NCBI GenBank assembly: GCA_016933045.1
Contig: JAFGBR010000065.1
Coordinates: 20,402 to 84,401, forward strand
Direction of reading: 5' to 3'
From: Marinilabiliaceae bacterium
Lineage (GTDB): Bacteria; Bacteroidota; Bacteroidia; Bacteroidales; Marinilabiliaceae
Length of the DNA stretch: 64,000 nt
Positions 63,088 through 64,000 of this stretch are shown piece by piece; the first letter of the stretch is position 1; each line of letters starts with the position of its first letter. The notes under the pieces were generated by a model. The model saw only the letters and a program-made list of their open reading frames with translations. It did not search any database and was not told where the DNA came from. The translations under genes and the position numbers were made by a program.

Positions 63088-63546
63088 ATGAAAAGGTACG
63101 TTGAGCAGTTGTTAGAAGATATTGAACATGTTCAGAATAAATCGATTGAAGCTATTGAAAATTGGAAATTAAATAATAAAGCTAATACTATTGATGAATA
63201 TTTTGAGCCTCGTTTAGATGATGGTGTTATACTGTGTGACTTATTTGGGTTGCAACAATTTTTTTTACCAGCCGAATCATATTTAGATGATGAAGAAGTT
63301 AATGTATTATCAACTGCTATTATTCAATTATGGCGATCGTATAATCTTTATCCCATTTTCACAAAAAAATTACCGCGTCGTATAAAATACAGTCTATTAC
63401 GCGATTACTGGAACCAAATGGTTTATCCAAATCCTGATGGGCGTACTGATATTGAGTTGTGTGATTATAATACATGCCCTTTTTGCTTTAATTGTCCTGC
63501 TTGCACATATCAAAAAACAAATTTAAAACCCAGAGCAACAGCTTAG
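63088..63546 (+). CDS. Cysteine-rich C-terminal hypothetical protein
   Basis: A 152-residue protein with no signal peptide. The first 115 residues are helical and charged (VEQLLEDIEHVQNKSIEAIE, IIQLWRSYNLYPIF). The C-terminal region has CDYNTCPFCFNCPACTYQ, giving Cys spacing C-x5-C-x2-C-x2-C-x2-C. That could be a metal-binding knuckle. I recognise no family. Its TAG (63544-63546) directly abuts the stop of the convergent msrB gene. Confidence 0.6.
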   Translation: MKRYVEQLLEDIEHVQNKSIEAIENWKLNNKANTIDEYFEPRLDDGVILCDLFGLQQFFLPAESYLDDEEVNVLSTAIIQLWRSYNLYPIFTKKLPRRIKYSLLRDYWNQMVYPNPDGRTDIELCDYNTCPFCFNCPACTYQKTNLKPRATA

Positions 63547-63933
63547 TTATTTTTTGGCAACAAAAATAAGAGAAATTGAATTAACACAATGACGTGTGTT
63601 TTTAGGAGTAAAGCCTTCTCCTGTAAAAATGTGTCCTAAATGAGCATTACAATTTGAGCAAATTATTTCAGTACGTGTGTTATCAATATCTAATTGTTGT
63701 TTTACAGCACCCTGTATTTCTTCGTCAAAGCTAGGCCATCCACAATTCGAGTTAAATTTGCTTGATGATTTATATAAAGCAGAACCACACTGTTTACAGT
63801 GGTATGTGCCTGGTTCGAAAAAGTTGTATTATAAACCGGTAAAAGGTTGTTCTGTTCCTTTTTTAATAATCACTGATTTCTCTTCGGAAGATAGTTTTTT
63901 AAAGTTTTTTTTTTGTTCATCTAATATATTTTA
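63547..63933 (-). pseudogene. msrB: Broken msrB (peptide-methionine (R)-S-oxide reductase)
   Basis: On the minus strand the frame codes for MsrB: KKGTEQPFTG, FFEPGTYHCKQCG, NCGWPSFDE, CSNCNAHLGHIF and the catalytic Cys in RHCVNS. The zinc CxxC pairs are complete. It has an in-frame TAA (63829-63831) at T-G-L-stop-Y-N-F-F, where a Tyr is expected (TAT/TAC to TAA). Upstream the MsrB frame has no ATG and meets a TAA at 63931-63933. The only ATG (63918-63920) is one base out of phase; one extra A in the A10 tract after it would restore the frame. MsrB repairs methionine-R-sulfoxide. Pseudogene, sequencing error or a slippage-variable gene are the options. Confidence 0.78.
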
Positions 63934-64000
63934 AAGTTTGTTTATAAGTAGTTTTTTTCTGAAAAAAAATGAATTCTGTTTTTATATGTATAATTTATAA

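Noticed and set aside
63829..63831. Recoding of the internal msrB stop, for instance as selenocysteine
   Set aside because: The stop is TAA; selenocysteine uses TGA and pyrrolysine TAG, and the residue expected here is not Sec in MsrB.
63677..63934. 85-residue ORF on the plus strand over msrB
   Set aside because: It is the antisense shadow of the msrB sequence, which has complete MsrB motifs on the other strand.

Overview
AT-rich chromosomal DNA from a member of the Bacteroidota, most likely class Bacteroidia (Bacteroidales/Marinilabiliales-like); the genus cannot be fixed from the sequence. The evidence is several promoter boxes of the TAnnTTTG type, type IX secretion (T9SS) C-terminal sorting modules, CarboxypepD_reg and TonB-plug modules, a DUF3078 protein, a PorE-like TPR/propeller protein, a GH95 fucosidase lipoprotein, and the cluster Maf / UbiA prenyltransferase / KdsC-like phosphatase / DUF2520. 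I see no prophage, insertion sequence, integron or CRISPR array. Coding density is high, and many gene ends carry strong intrinsic terminators, often shared by convergent genes.

Layout. 1-2.9 kb: end of a TolC-type efflux protein, then a three-gene outer-membrane operon (phospholipase-A1-like barrel, metallophosphoesterase lipoprotein, unknown barrel). 3.0-9.3 kb: SemiSWEET sugar transporter, an acyl-CoA synthetase/ACP/acyltransferase fusion, bacterioferritin and a GH95 alpha-L-fucosidase. 9.4-21 kb: a giant MG2/plug surface protein, NudC, an orphan LytS-type kinase, a TonB-dependent receptor with a small membrane protein, and a MuiA-family protein carrying a SusC-like insert. 21.4-30.5 kb: two tandem secreted proteins sharing one C-terminal module, a sugar nucleotidyltransferase, an amidase, and an M6 metalloprotease with a T9SS signal. 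30.5-40.5 kb: tRNA-Gly(GCC), thiol peroxidase, a GNAT-like protein, a Reg_prop histidine kinase, DUF3078, a MATE exporter and a CarH-like B12-binding regulator.

40.7-64 kb is mostly housekeeping. It holds YicC-Gmk-NadD, a DUF4914 P-loop protein, an FG-GAP secreted protein, the Maf-UbiA-KdsC-DUF2520 group, a PorE-like protein, a DEDDh exonuclease, FAA hydrolase plus GH25 lysozyme, arginine decarboxylase, an NfeD protease, an EI24 protein, PurB and an MsbA-type exporter. It ends with a putative membrane zincin containing a G9 tract, a CCG-type Fe-S protein, a cysteine-rich unknown and a broken msrB.

The clearest points for follow-up are the G9 homopolymer inside the zincin gene, the disrupted msrB, the DUF4914 protein, the shared C-terminal module of the two tandem secreted proteins, the SusC-like insertion inside the MuiA protein, and a CarH-like regulator lacking the second cobalt-binding histidine. 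No single locus is demonstrably a new multi-gene defence or mobile system.
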